This document shows positions 29,936 through 40,685 of a stretch of DNA of 64,000 nt, piece by piece; position 1 is the first letter of the stretch, and each line of letters begins with the position of its first letter. The translations under genes and the position numbers were made by a program. The notes beneath the pieces are model-generated. The model was not told the origin of the DNA. It saw only the letters and a list, made by a program, of their open reading frames with translations, and did no database searches. Origin of the DNA: Tupaia tana (taxonomy: Eukaryota; Chordata; Mammalia; Scandentia; Tupaiidae); the NCBI GenBank assembly GCA_026018925.1, contig JAKSZU010000004.1:10016017-10080016 (forward strand), given 5' to 3'.

Positions 29936-31990
29936 AGGGTTCTCTGAGGTGGACCTTTGCCAATGCTGTGTACTCAGCCTCAGGACAGACATCAGTTCTG
30001 TCCTCAGTTCAGACCCGCCCCGTTTCAGGAGGTCCCCCATATTTTCTGAGCCTTGCTGTGAAATATTTAGACTGGAGATAGTAGTTTTGCAAGTGACTAT
30101 TTGGGTATCTTGGTGATGAATGAATAACTCTGCCTACTGCTAGGAAAGACACACTCCATTGTTGGTGGCCTATCGAGGACACAGGGAAGGACACCGTCCA
30201 TTGGCGGGAACAGGCGTTAAAAGAACCACGAACTGGGGCCCAGAGATAGCAGCACTGTCCCCTCCACATCCTGCAGGCCCCTGTTGGCCAGTGACTGCTA
30301 TGCCGATCCCCACAGAAAGGGAAGAAGCCTCACACAAGCAATTAAGCGCCTGTTAGGTGACAGACACAGCGGCCACCGGGGGAGCAGACACATCTGGTCT
30401 GGGCCTCAGTCAGGGGACTTGCACCCTAGTGGTGAGAGGGGAGGGAACTGGCAGGGGTTGAGGCAGGATGGTTGCCTGAAACAGCCAGCGAGAACATGGA
30501 GGACAGCTGCCTTCCTTTCTGGGGGGCCGGGGGGCGGGGGGGTGAGCCTTAAGCCCTCAGAAGGGCTGGCTGCCTCCCAGAGACCAGAGGCGGGAGCGAG
30601 GGGAAAGGCCTTCAGCCTGGCTCAGCCCAGCTCTCAGCACCCTGTGTCCCGGAGGGTCTTCCTGTTCTAGGACAGGTACTCTGCTTCCACACTGGGGGCA
30701 CAGGAAGTGTGCTGCCTTAAAGTGCCAGCTTCAAACATGGGAAACGGATGCTCTCTGTGTAGAGGCTGGACGCCTGAAATTAAGTTGTCAGCAGAGCCAC
30801 GCTCCTTCTAAGACTCTGGGCCTCGTCCTAGCTTCCGGTGTGGCTGTCAGTCTTTGGCCCTCCTTGGCTTAGAGCTGTGTCACTCCAGCCTCTGCCTCTG
30901 TCGTCGGTCTCATTCCTGTGTGTGTGCTCGTCCTGTAAGGACGGCACCATATTGGATTGGGGCTCCAGCCTCCTCCTGTTCGGCCAGGTTTTAATTTACC
31001 TCCAAGTCCCAGGACTTAGAACTTCAGCGTGTCTTTCAGAAGGACATGACTCAACGCCTAATGGGGATAGCACACATTCCGACGCTGACGCTGTCATCCC
31101 ACCATGTCGTCTAGGGTAGAGAGGACAGCTGTCCTGTTCTCAGGACAGGGAGCCCATGTAGGTGAGGTGGAACAGCAGGCAGAGATGCTGGCGACCAAGG
31201 CAGAGTGCAGATCCTGGTCGTCCTTCCTTCTTGGTCTCTGCTTTCTCATCTGTGAGTGGAGATAATAACAAAACCTAGATCACAGGGTCCTGCAAAAATG
31301 GTTAGGTTTAAAAAATGTGAAAAGGAAGGCTGCGGATTGCAAAGCAACCAGTGGGGAGCGGGTGAGCCAGCTCGCGGACGGTGGTACGAACGGGCCATCC
31401 TGGCACGCGAGTCGACCTGAGGAGCCATGGGCGGGGCAGAGCACCACACGGGAAGAGGAGACCTCAAGTCGGGCCCTAGTCTGTCACTCACCACTTTGAA
31501 AATGGGACCTGTCTGGATGCAAAGTGCCTCGGGGTTTCCGAAACGCTACGGCTGTCCCAAGAAGTGGGAAGGAGCGACCCCGCGTCACCAGTCCGCGTTT
31601 GCCCCTGGTTTGGACAAGACGTCAGTTGTGCGAGCGTGAAGGGGAGGACGGTGCCGGGGCAGAGTGGGAAGGGCTTTCACGGGCAGAGCTGTGGCTGCAG
31701 TCATAGGAGGTGGTCGAGGGGGCATTAACATCGAGTCCTGCTTTCAGGTTTGAAAATTCGCGACTGGGCTTTATCCCAGGGAGCCAGTTGTGTTTCATTC
31801 TGCTCTGAGCAGGCATCGGAGGGGAGCTGAGCTCTGGGACCTCGGAGGGGTTTAAGCCGGTCCCTCTGAGAACCGCTGAGGACTCTGGATGCTTATTCAG
31901 GGGTGGGGGTGGCCTCCGGAGACTCGAGAACTGTGGTCAGACATTTCAGGGGTTGTCTCTAAGTGTGTGAAAGAGAAGACAGATCTGTGT
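29936..31990 (+). other. Intronic sequence with one short MIR piece
   Basis: No gene seen. A MIR 3' phrase ('ttctcatctgtgagtggaga' and 'taataacaaaacctagatca') lies at about 31230-31335. A G/C-rich run sits at 30520-30545. Confidence 0.4.
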
Positions 31991-31994
31991 GGTG

Positions 31995-32390
31995 CGAGTT
32001 CAGCGTTCTTTGAGTGCCTACTGGGTGCCAAAAGCTTCACGTGCATTATCTCAGGGTCTCCTGGCAGTGTCATTCAAAGACGTAGGTACCCCCAGGACCA
32101 CAGAGGAGGGCGGGGATGTCTAGCAGGGAGGGCTCTCTCCCCGCCTCCACTCTCTCCCTTCTACTCCCTGTAAGCCTTCTTTTAAGAGTGGCTCCATAGC
32201 TAAACACTGGCTTGAAAAATGTGGCTTCAATTATTCAATGCCCCAACTGTTCGAGGGCTGCTGTTTTATAGATGAGGAACCCGATGCTCAGAGGGGCAAA
32301 GCAACTTGCCCAAGGTCACACAGCAGTGTGGGAAGTGGAGAACTAGGATTCCGGTCCGCACGTGTCTGACTTCAAGGCTCATGATTTTCC
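31995..32390 (+). repeat. MIR SINE fragments, two in the same orientation
   Basis: First piece: 'ttgagtgcctactgggtgcc' and 'gcattatctcagggtctcct' (about 31998-32120). Second: 'tagatgaggaacccgatgct', 'caacttgcccaaggtcacac' (about 32250-32390). They are the 5'/core and 3' halves of MIR. Whether this is one interrupted element or two cannot be decided by eye. Confidence 0.65.
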
Positions 32391-32794
32391 CCATTTCGGA
32401 GGTTATAGAATTTCAGTTCCCTGTAAGATCTCTGTGAAGGCAAAGCTGTGCCCAGCCACGTGGGGCACACAGTGAGAGCTGGGGGTGGGGTGGGGGCTCT
32501 GCTCATTAGTTCACCTGTCCAGACCACTCAGATGGCCTCGCTGAAGCACCTGTGAAGTGACAGCACCGTGCCCGGTGCTGACATGCTAACAGCCAGCCAC
32601 CCGGACGTGCTCTGGGGACAGCTGTGAGGATGCCAGCCATGGCTAGGTGGCAGCGGGACTTTTGCCTGGGCCTGCAACAGGTTAGGAAGGAGCCGGGTGT
32701 TCTGAGGCATTGCTGCCCCTCAGGGTCCGTGTCAGGTTCTGCACCCAGCGGCCGCAGATCCCGTGAAGATAGAGCAGACTCTGGAACGGGACCA

Positions 32795-33070
32795 GGCCTG
32801 GTGAATCCCAGCATGTCCCGCTGCGTGGACTTGGGGGTCTCATGTCTCTCTGAGCCTTGGTTTTCCCAGTTGTAAATGGAGAAGATAATGCTGACCTCAC
32901 CGCACTGGCGTGACCGGGAGGACACTCCCTACGTGGCACCTGGGGCTGAAACAGCACCTTTCCCTGGGGCCACCCCGCTTCCTCTGCACCCAGACCTTGT
33001 AGGCCGCCCGACAGGCCCGGGTTTACATCCCAGCTGCGCACTGGCACCCCACGACCTGGCTGAGAAATGA
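32795..33070 (+). repeat. MIR fragments
   Basis: 'ctgagccttggttttcccag' and 'tgtaaatggagaagataatg' (32850-32895) belong to one MIR. 'ggcccgggtttacatcccag' and 'acctggctgagaaatgag' (33015-33070) look like a second one. Confidence 0.5.
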
Positions 33071-33611
33071 GATCATTGCTGTGGCCACAGGGTAGGGCGC
33101 GGGGACAGACATGGCAGGAGGCAGACCCAGCTCAGAGCAACTCAAGGGCTCATGAAGCGTTTAACCCCATCCAGCGGCAAGAACGTGGGAGTGCTACCTG
33201 GGAGGGCCGGGCTTCGAGTCCTTCCAGCAGTGAGTTTCGGGGGCAGAGCCCATCAGCCTCGCGCCTTCATGGCCAGGACCCCTATTGCTGTAAAAAGGCA
33301 GATGGTGAGTCCCTGGGGCCTCGGTGTGAGGCTGTGGCCCTGCCAGCCCCGCCGTCTGTCTGCCCCTCACCCCCGCCTCCGCTCTCCTCCACCTGTCTGG
33401 CTGCTCCATGTCTCCTGCTGCCCCTTCTTGGGGTCATCCTCAGCGCTCGTACTCTTATTCTAGAACCTTCCACTGTTGATCATTACCACTCCCACAACTT
33501 CAGCTTCAACCTGAACCCTGGTGACGTCCACGCCTGTGCAAGTGTCCCCATCGCATCCAGGCCACTCGTCGCAGTTGGCCTGCGGCTTCCCTCAGGCTCT
33601 GGCTGTAGCCT
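33071..33611 (+). other. Intronic sequence, no recognised gene
   Basis: Includes a 211-codon open frame starting at 33067. It is Ser/Pro-rich, starts inside a MIR remnant and ends in the MaLR LTR, so I treat it as chance. Confidence 0.5.
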
Positions 33612-33955
33612 GCTGTCTCCGTCCACCCGGGCTGCCGCGACAGAACGCCATAGACGGGCGGTTCACACAGCAGGCATTTCCTGTCTCATGGCTGGAGGCT
33701 AGAAGTCCAGCATCACGGTTTTGGCCAGTTTGGTTTTTGGCAAGAGCTCTCTGCCTGGTTTGCAGATGATCACCTTGTCACAAGGCCGTCACATGGCCTT
33801 CCCTTGGCACTCGTGCGCGGAGTGGTGGGGACACACTCAATCCGCCGGGTCAGGCCACCCGCACGGTCTCATCTAACCTCATTACTTCCCTAGAGGCCCT
33901 GTCTCCAGACATAGCCACACTGCGGATTAAGGGTCTCAGCACGTGAATCCTGAGC
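33612..33955 (-). mobile_element. MaLR-type LTR (MST/MLT1-like), antisense
   Basis: 'ccgcgacagaacgccataga', 'catttcctgtctcatggctg' and 'gaggctagaagtccagcatc' come first. Then come 'cctcattacttccctagagg' and 'gggtctcagcacgtgaatcc'. They follow the reverse complement of the same LTR type as 15688-16052. Confidence 0.65.
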
Positions 33956-34089
33956 CCGTAACGCCAGAACCAGGCCCCCCAGCTGCACCCACACCCACGA
34001 CTCCTGCCCCTGTGTCCCCGGAGAGCAGCACACACCCACCCTGTCACTCGGCCACACCTCCCCCTCCTCCCAGCTCTGGCTCTGCTCCC

Positions 34090-34410
34090 AGGTCCCATCA
34101 GCTCTCCCGTGGCGTCTTCCACGGCACCTCCTCAGCCCGGCACCCCACTTCAGTCCCTCTCCCATCCCCGCCCACCTGCCAGGCGGAGCGCTGTGATCTT
34201 TGCAGAACCCAAGCCGGGCATTATTCTCTCCTGCTTAAACAAACGAGTGACAAGCCGTCAGTGCTTTCAGAAGGACCGTGGGCTGGCCTCCGAGGCCCCC
34301 TGATACTGATCCCAAATCAAGCTCCAGCTCCTATGAGGCCATTCAAGGCAAAGGTTCCAGGCCATGCATGCCCGGAGCCCTGCAGGGCCAGCCAGTGCCT
34401 GGCACAGCAC
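34090..34410 (+). repeat. L2 LINE fragment
   Basis: 'tctctcctgcttaaacaaac' followed by 'gtcagtgctttcagaagg' and 'ctatgaggccattcaaggca' resembles the L2 ORF2 3' region in sense orientation, diverged. Confidence 0.45.
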
Positions 34411-34544
34411 GTGCTCAGAGAGCCCGCAGGACAGAGGTGGACAGCCGTGACACAGGCATGCAGCACCCGCTCACTTCTCTGGGTCATCTGCCACTTCCCG
34501 GTGCTCAGGTGCTGAAGCCCCCCGTTCCCCATCGGCTCCCAGGC

Positions 34545-34690
34545 TAGACAGCCCGATTTTGAATCAGGCTGTGACATCAACTCCCTGTGGGCCAGCCCCA
34601 GAGCTCAGTCTCCTCGTCTGTGACGCAGGGCGACCGCGGCCGTAGGCCTGGGGGCTCAGGAGGACTCGGGGTGGTGAAGCACCAGCCGAC
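34545..34690 (+). repeat. MIR fragment
   Basis: 'cccgattttgaatcaggctg' and 'ctcagtctcctcgtctgtga' follow MIR order. 34691-35590 contains no gene that I can support. An AT-rich non-repetitive-looking island lies at 35150-35280. Confidence 0.5.
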
Positions 34691-35589
34691 GGCTGGCTCC
34701 GAGCAGCACAGCCGAGCGCTTGCTCCGTCCACAGCCTCCCCAGGCCTGCGGCTCTTCCCCAACCTGCACCATGGCCTGAACCTCAGAACCGCCACTACCT
34801 CCGTCCTAGCCCTCCTTCATCCCAGGTCCCGGGGAATTCTGTGCCCAGGGTATGAAGCCAGCGAGGATGCAGGTGCGCAGTGTGGGTGTCAGGGCAGCTT
34901 CCTCCGCGGCCATCCCTGCTTCCCTCCCCCAGGCGTACCTACCCCTGTCATCAAGGCCCTCTGCCCCACAGCAGGCCACCACCCCTCCCTGCCCTAAAGG
35001 GATTAGCCCCTAGGGTAGTTCTCCCCCTCTGCTTGGCACCCTGGGTGGGGGCAGGGCTCTGGCTGTGGAGAACCAAGCACTGGAGCCTGGAGCCTGGGCT
35101 CCCCCCGTGGGGGCGGCCAGCTGTAGGAAACGCATTCATCGTTGCAACTGCTTTGCTTCCCAGTAGAACAAGAAATATTTAAGGAACAGGCAATTAGCAC
35201 TTACCAGAAACATTATAAAATTACACACAACTTGCTAACAAGTTTTAGCATCAATCTGGAAGTCTCTTTGCCTTCTGACTGGAGCCTGGAATCTGGCAGT
35301 CTAATGCTAAATCTGGGCGGCCAGCCCGGGGGAGGGAGTGCAGGAGCCAACCTGGAGGCGTGCAGGAGCAGGTGCTAGATCATGCAGAAAGGAGGGCCCA
35401 TGGTCCAGGGGACTCATGTCTAGGCGATCAGGCCACTGTCTAGTCCCCATTTTCTAAGACCCTGTGATGTGCCACAGACGCTGCTCAGGACTCCCAGCTA
35501 CGGGACAGGACGGTCCCTGCCACCTCCTGACTCACCCTCTGCCTCGCCACCGTGGCGAAAGCGCCTGGAGAAGGCGAATGGGACAGGAG

Positions 35590-35872
35590 CAAGGCGCAGT
35601 GGCCACGCCACGTTCTGCGGTGCTGGCCCCACGGGGGAGGTCCCAGGTTCAGTCCAGAGGTGTCCCTGTGCTCCCCAGGGAGCACGTGCACACCCATGAT
35701 CCAGGCTGGCTGGCGTGGGTGGGTCTCAGCTTGAGGGCCCTCTGTGGGTGTCCGTCTCCCTCTTTCTCTCTCTGTGGGTGTCTGTCTCCCTCTCCCTCTC
35801 CCTCTCTCTCTCTGTTTCTCTCTCATGGAAGAAATAAAATACAATAAACTTTTTAAAAAGTAAGTAAATAGA
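35590..35872 (+). repeat. tRNA-derived SINE, family B, sense, with expanded CT tract
   Basis: A decayed head (CAAGGCGCAGTGGCCACGCC) is followed by 'gggaggtcccaggttcagtc'. The CT-rich part 35755-35825 repeats TCTGTGGGTGTCTGTCTCCC twice. Then comes the family tail TTCTCTCTCATGGAAGAAAT and AT-rich sequence. Orientation is opposite to the copies at 6855 and 36835. Confidence 0.5.
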
Positions 35873-36290
35873 AAAGAATGGCAGGAGTGGCAGCCCTCCT
35901 TGCTCAAGGGCATCAGGGAGGGCACCAGGGAAGGCTCCCTGGAGGAGCTGCTGTCCGCAGCTGAGACTGGCCTGAAGGAAAAGGAGTCTGTCAGACAAGG
36001 CCTGTCGGCCCGGGGAGGTGACACATGGACAAGCTGCAGGCCACGCCCTGTGTGAGGACGACAACACGTGAGAAGAGGGACAAGGTCAGCCTCGCAGACA
36101 GTGCCCCTGCCCCTCCACAGCTCCACTCTGGGCGCCGAGCACAGGGGAGCCTCCCACACGAGGAGGTGAGGGCCAGACTGGCGAGGAGGCCGGGGGCCGC
36201 GGACCAGCTTCTCCGGTCACGCCTTCCGATGCCGCTTTCCTCTCGTCAGATTCAAGCACAGGCCAGTTTTAGGACATCTCTGCCTTGGGG

Positions 36291-36793
36291 TGTGTGTGTG
36301 TGTGTGTGTGTGCGTGCACCTGTGTGCACGCCTGTTGTGTGTGTGTGTCTGTGTGTGTGCCTGTGTGTGCATCTGTGTGTCTGTGTGTGTGTGCCTGTGT
36401 GTCTGTGTGTGTATATCTGTGTGTCTGTGTGTTGTGTCTCTGTGTTTGCATGTGTGTGTGTATCTGTGTGTGTGTGTGCATGCCTGTGTGTGTGCCTGTG
36501 TGTGTGTGCCTGTGTGTGTGTGTCTGTGTGTGTGTGCCTGTGTGTCTGTGTGTGTGTGTATCTGCGTGTCTGTGTGTTGTGCCTGTGTGTTTGCATGTGT
36601 GTGTGTGGGTTTGTGCATGTGTGTGTCTGTGTGTGTGTGTCTATCTGCATGTCTGCGTGTGTTGTGCCTGTGTGTTTGCATGTGTGTGTGTGTTTGTGCC
36701 TGTGTGTCTGTGTGTGTGTGTCTGTGTGTGTATGTGTCTGTGTGTCTGTCTGTGTGTGTGTGTCTATGTGTGTGTGTCTGTCTCTGTGTGGGT

Positions 36794-36835
<42 letters not shown>
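36291..36835 (+). repeat. TG-rich compound satellite, about 545 bp
   Basis: Almost pure alternation of TG with CTG, CATG and TTTG interruptions. A higher-order block 'tgttgtgcctgtgtgtttgc' recurs at about 36573 and 36658, with a variant at 36430. The last stretch (36799-36833) is pure TG. Long Cys/Val (sense) and His/Thr (antisense) open frames cross it in several frames and have no coding meaning. Confidence 0.95.
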
Positions 36836-36836
<1 letters not shown>

Positions 36837-37023
36837 AAGTTTCTTTCACGAGAGAGCGAGGCACCCCTAGCGGGGTCCTCACACTGTAGTCTCCCCCCCG
36901 CCTCAGCCAGCCTGGACCAAGTGCATGTGTGTTTCTAGAATGTTCAGGGGAAATCTCCAGGATGAACCCAGGAGCTTGCCACATGGGTCACCCTTGCGAA
37001 GTGCTGCATTACCACCATCTAAC
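36836..37023 (-). repeat. tRNA-derived SINE, family B, antisense
   Basis: TTTCTTTCACGAGAGAGCGA opens it. 'gatgaacccaggagcttgcc' and 'ctgcattaccaccatctaac' mark the head in antisense. The TG satellite abuts its tail directly, so the satellite may have grown from the element's simple-sequence tail. Confidence 0.55.
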
Positions 37024-38374
37024 CCCAAGGACGCCTCTCCTCCCTGTCTTGTCCCATAAACTGACAGTCTGAACATTCTAACTTCGGCCAGAAAAAAAAA
37101 ATCAGGCTTGTTCTTAAGACGCTCGAGTTTCCATGACACCTTTCAAGGTTTTTCCGGCGCGGGGAGCCGAAATGAGGCTAGATACGGCAGCTGCCTCCTC
37201 CTGGAAACCCAGTGTGATCAGCGTGCTCTGGGCCCTGGGGGCCGGGCCGGCAGCAGCAGAGGGGACTGTAGCATTGCGGTTTGTCAGGCTGTAATTTGTC
37301 AGTGAGATACACTCGCTGAATACGTGGGCTCTTGCAAATGGTACGCACCAGCTCGGAGGCACCGCAGTGATCATGTGTGTACTCGCCGCTGTTTCCCGGC
37401 CTCCTCCAGCCGCTCACAGACCCATGACAGTGTTGCGGAGGAAAGGGGAAAATACCACTCGCTCCACGCAGTCACACCTCCATCTGGTCTGGAAGGTGCG
37501 TGCTGAGAAACACACAGACTCCCAGAGGTTCACACCAGGCGCGAGGCCTCTTGCCCCCGGTACCCTTCCATGATCGGAAGTTGAAAAGCAGAGTGGAATG
37601 TGTTTCTACCGAGATCCCAGAGATCCAGGCACGCCCAGGGCACAGTCCCAGTGCAGCCAAGGTGTCCTGGCCGCTCACGAGGAGCCAGTGCTGATTGGAG
37701 GATGAAACGTGGACTCTCAGAATGCATAAGGCACCGGCTTGGGTCCGAAGGTGGAAGAGCAGAGTGGGGTCCCTGGCTCGAAGGCCTGCAGGCTACACAG
37801 TAAGCTGCAGCGGTTTCCCCCTCACTGACCCAGGCCCATGCGGCCCCTCGGACCAGCTCTCCAGCCTCATCTCCCTCTTCGTCCCTTGAACTTCCTGCTC
37901 TGCTGAGCTGGACTTCTGCAGACCCGCCCTCCCGCTGCCGGCTGGCCAGCCCTGCTCTCTCCCTGCGTGCACTCTGTCCTCCCCGTCATTCCTCATTTAC
38001 AGGATGCCTCCCCAGTGCCTCGCACTCTTCTAGAAGCTGGGATATAAACATTCAAAAACACGGTCTCAGGCCTCGGAACGTGCTGCGTGACAAGGAAACA
38101 CGCACAGGACCAGCACCACTGCTAAAGTGGAGATTCCCGGGGCTGAGAGCCAGCAAGAAAGAGCTTCCGAGTGTGCCGGGCAATCGGAGGGACCGTCCCA
38201 GACGGAGATGCACGTCCACTGACACCGAGAGATGAGCCGTGGCTGGCCCACCAGCCAGCGGGGTCTGGCTCAGGAAGGACAGGCAAGGACAGCAGGTGCG
38301 GAGCAAGAGCCTGTGGGGGCCGGCTGGGCTCCGCCAACAGCAGCAGCCAGGCAGAGGCGCCGGCTAGGCCGCGC
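37024..38374 (+). other. Intronic sequence, no recognised gene
   Basis: GC-rich unique sequence. A degraded repeat phrase ('cactcttctagaagctggga') lies near 38026. No exon signal. Confidence 0.4.
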
Positions 38375-38375
38375 T

Positions 38376-39250
38376 ACGCACCAGGTGCTGGGCATCGCGA
38401 CAGCCGTCGTCCATGCATAAGCTCACTCAGTCCTCACCACAGCCGGGAGGTGGCGGTCTTGGGCATCGCGACAGCCGTCGTCCATGCATAAGCTCACTCA
38501 GTCCTCACCACAGCTGGGAGGTGGCGGTCCTGGGCATCGCGACAGCCGTCGTCCGTACATAAGCTCACTCAGTCCTCACCACAGCCGGGAGGTGGCGGTC
38601 CTGGGCATCGCGACAGCCGTCGTCCGTACATAAGCTCACTCAGTCCTCACCACAGCCGGGAGGTGGCAGTCCTGGGCATCGCGACAGCCGTCGTCCGTAC
38701 ATAAGCTCACTCAGTCCTCACCACAGCCGGGAGGTGGCGGTCCTGGGCATCGCGACAGCCGTCGTCCGTACATAAGCTCACTCAGTCCTCACCACAGCCG
38801 GGAGGTGGCGGTCCTGGGCATCGCGACAGCCGTCGTCCGTACATAAGCTCACTCAGTCCTCACCACAGCCGGGAGGTGGCGGTCCTGGGCATCGTGACAG
38901 CCGTCGTCCGTACATAAGCTCACTCAGTCCTCACCACAGCCGGGAGGTGGCGGTCCTGGGCATCGCGACAGCCGTCGTCCGTACATAAGCTCACTCAGTC
39001 CTCACCACAGCCGGGAGGTGGCGGTCCTGGGCATCGCGACAGCCGTCGTCCGTACATAAGCTCACTCAGTCCTCACCACAGCCGGGAGGTGGCGGTCCTG
39101 GGCATCGCGACAGCCGTCGTCCGTACATAAGCTCACTCAGTCCTCACCACCGCCGGGAGGTGGCGGTCTTATTACCATCGCTGCTTCACACATGGCAGAA
39201 CCGAGGCTCAGAGGGAAGCAACATGCCCAGTGACGGCCGGGATTTGGGTT
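38376..39250 (+). repeat. MIR SINE expanded by an internal tandem array
   Basis: The left flank 'caccaggtgctgggc' and the right flank are consecutive parts of a sense MIR (5'/core, then 3'). The right flank reads 'cttattaccatcgctgcttc', 'ggcagaaccgaggctcagag' and 'ggaagcaacatgcccag'. They are separated only by the 71-bp array, whose unit itself is MIR core ('catgcataagctcactcagt', 'cctcaccacagccgggagg'). Confidence 0.75.
38389..39169 (+). repeat. 71-bp minisatellite, 11 units, CpG-dense
   Basis: Units start at 38389, 38460, 38531, 38602, 38673, 38744, 38815, 38886, 38957, 39028 and 39099, each exactly 71 bp. Divergence is very low. Units 1-2 have GTCCATGCATAAG; units 3-11 have GTCCGTACATAAG. 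Unit 4 has GGCAGT for GGCGGT, unit 8 has ATCGTGAC for ATCGCGAC, and unit 11 has CACCGCC for CACAGCC. A typical unit holds seven CpGs (including ATCGCGAC and GCCGTCGTCCG). No spacer-like variation, so not a CRISPR array. Confidence 0.97.
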
Positions 39251-40685
39251 TGGGACTCTGGCCAGCCCTGCTCGGTTTTGTGTGTGAACCTTGAGGTCAG
39301 GGACGGCAAGGACGAGCCTGGGTTGGGAGGGAACAGCTAGGGTCCTGCCACGCCGAGGAGTTGGGACCTTAATCTGTAGATTTGGCAAAGCCTGCAAGAA
39401 TCAATGAGCAGGGCACCGCGATGGTCGGATCTGTGTGTCTGGGCAATCGGGCTGCTCTGTGGCGTCTCCACAGGGCATCAGCAGAGGCTGAGAACCACCC
39501 GGGCACTGCGGCCTTCCAGGTGAGACTGTGAGGGACTGAGCTCCGGCAGAGAAGGGGCGAGGGCACCAGCGAGAGCTGCAGTGGTGGGGTGGTGTGGGGC
39601 GGAGTGCAAGCTGACGGCCAGGCTTCCCGGGCCGTGCTCCCAGCCGGAGGCCAAAGCCGCCTCCATGGGCAGCAGCCGTCGCCCACTCAGGTTGAACAGG
39701 GTGGTCTGTGCGAGGGGCTGGGCACGCAGTGGGCGGGGATGTGTCACCAGTGCCACCAAGCAGCCCTGTCAAGGCGTGCATTCTGGCGTGGGGAGACAGT
39801 GAACAGGACCCCATCCCCTGTGCCGCGGGCCGCGTACCTGTCTGATGAGTAGATGGACAGTTACCAGGGGCCAACAGCGCTTCGAAGGAGAATGGGGTGC
39901 CGAGAGAGAGGAAATATGTAAGATGTGTGGCAGGGGGAATGCTGAGACTTAGTGCACGTGGGGTGGGGAGGAGAGGAAGCTGCTCGCTCGGGCCACGGGC
40001 TCAGTGAAGGCCAGGGGAGCGCCCCCATTCCGAGGGGCAGCGAGGGGAGCCGGCCTGGCTCTCTGACGTCCGTCCTGCCAGCTCTGTGCCCGTCTCGGAG
40101 CACATCAGGGGGTCGGGAGTGCCGAGACAGGAGGTAGTTCCTTCTGCACAGACATCATCAGGATAAAGGGCCCACTTTGGTACTGGAGATCGAAACACCC
40201 GGCGAGCAGCAGGTGAGGCTGCTCACAGGATAAAACCGGGGATGAGACAGCCGAGAAAGGACGGCCAGCAGAAGGGACGGAATTCAGGGCGCCTGGGGCC
40301 AGCTCGTCCCCCAGCTTGCTTTCGGTACGCTAAGGCAGAGAGAGAGAAAAGTAAACATTTATAAATATATTAAACCAGGTAGCAGCAAATTGCATGCATG
40401 ATTTTTCGCCAAGTCAAAATTCCATTTACTAATTTGCGGTTCTGGGTCCTGCATGAGACTCGGTCAGACCCAGTCAGAGGAGCAGGCAGTGGGGCCCAGG
40501 GAGTGCGCTGCAGGGAGGCCTTGGTCCTGTGTGTGCAGGGGCGATGCCGGAGTTAGAGGGAAGACCCGGACCAGGGCAGGTGTCGAGGGACAAGAGCCAG
40601 CCGTCAGCCTGCACTGCTCTTCCTCGCCCCTCCACCCGGCCCCGGCCTCTGGTCACCACACGCCCGTGCCTTGGGCCACTCTGTC
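39251..40685 (+). other. Intronic sequence, no recognised gene
   Basis: GC-rich. It contains a short AT-rich island (40340-40445, TAAACATTTATAAATATATT and GCAAATTGCATGCATG) that does not look like a known repeat. No exon signal. Confidence 0.4.

Noticed and set aside
33067-33702. 211-codon open frame as a gene
   Set aside because: It begins within MIR-like sequence and ends in an antisense MaLR LTR; it is Ser/Pro-rich with no domain.
36025-36938. Long cysteine/valine-rich and histidine/threonine-rich open frames on both strands
   Set aside because: They are produced by the TG repeat in every frame; TG/CA alternation contains no stop codon. No start context, splice sites or family match.
38389-39169. 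CRISPR-like array
   Set aside because: Units are contiguous 71-bp tandem copies without variable spacers, in a mammalian intron, and derive from MIR.
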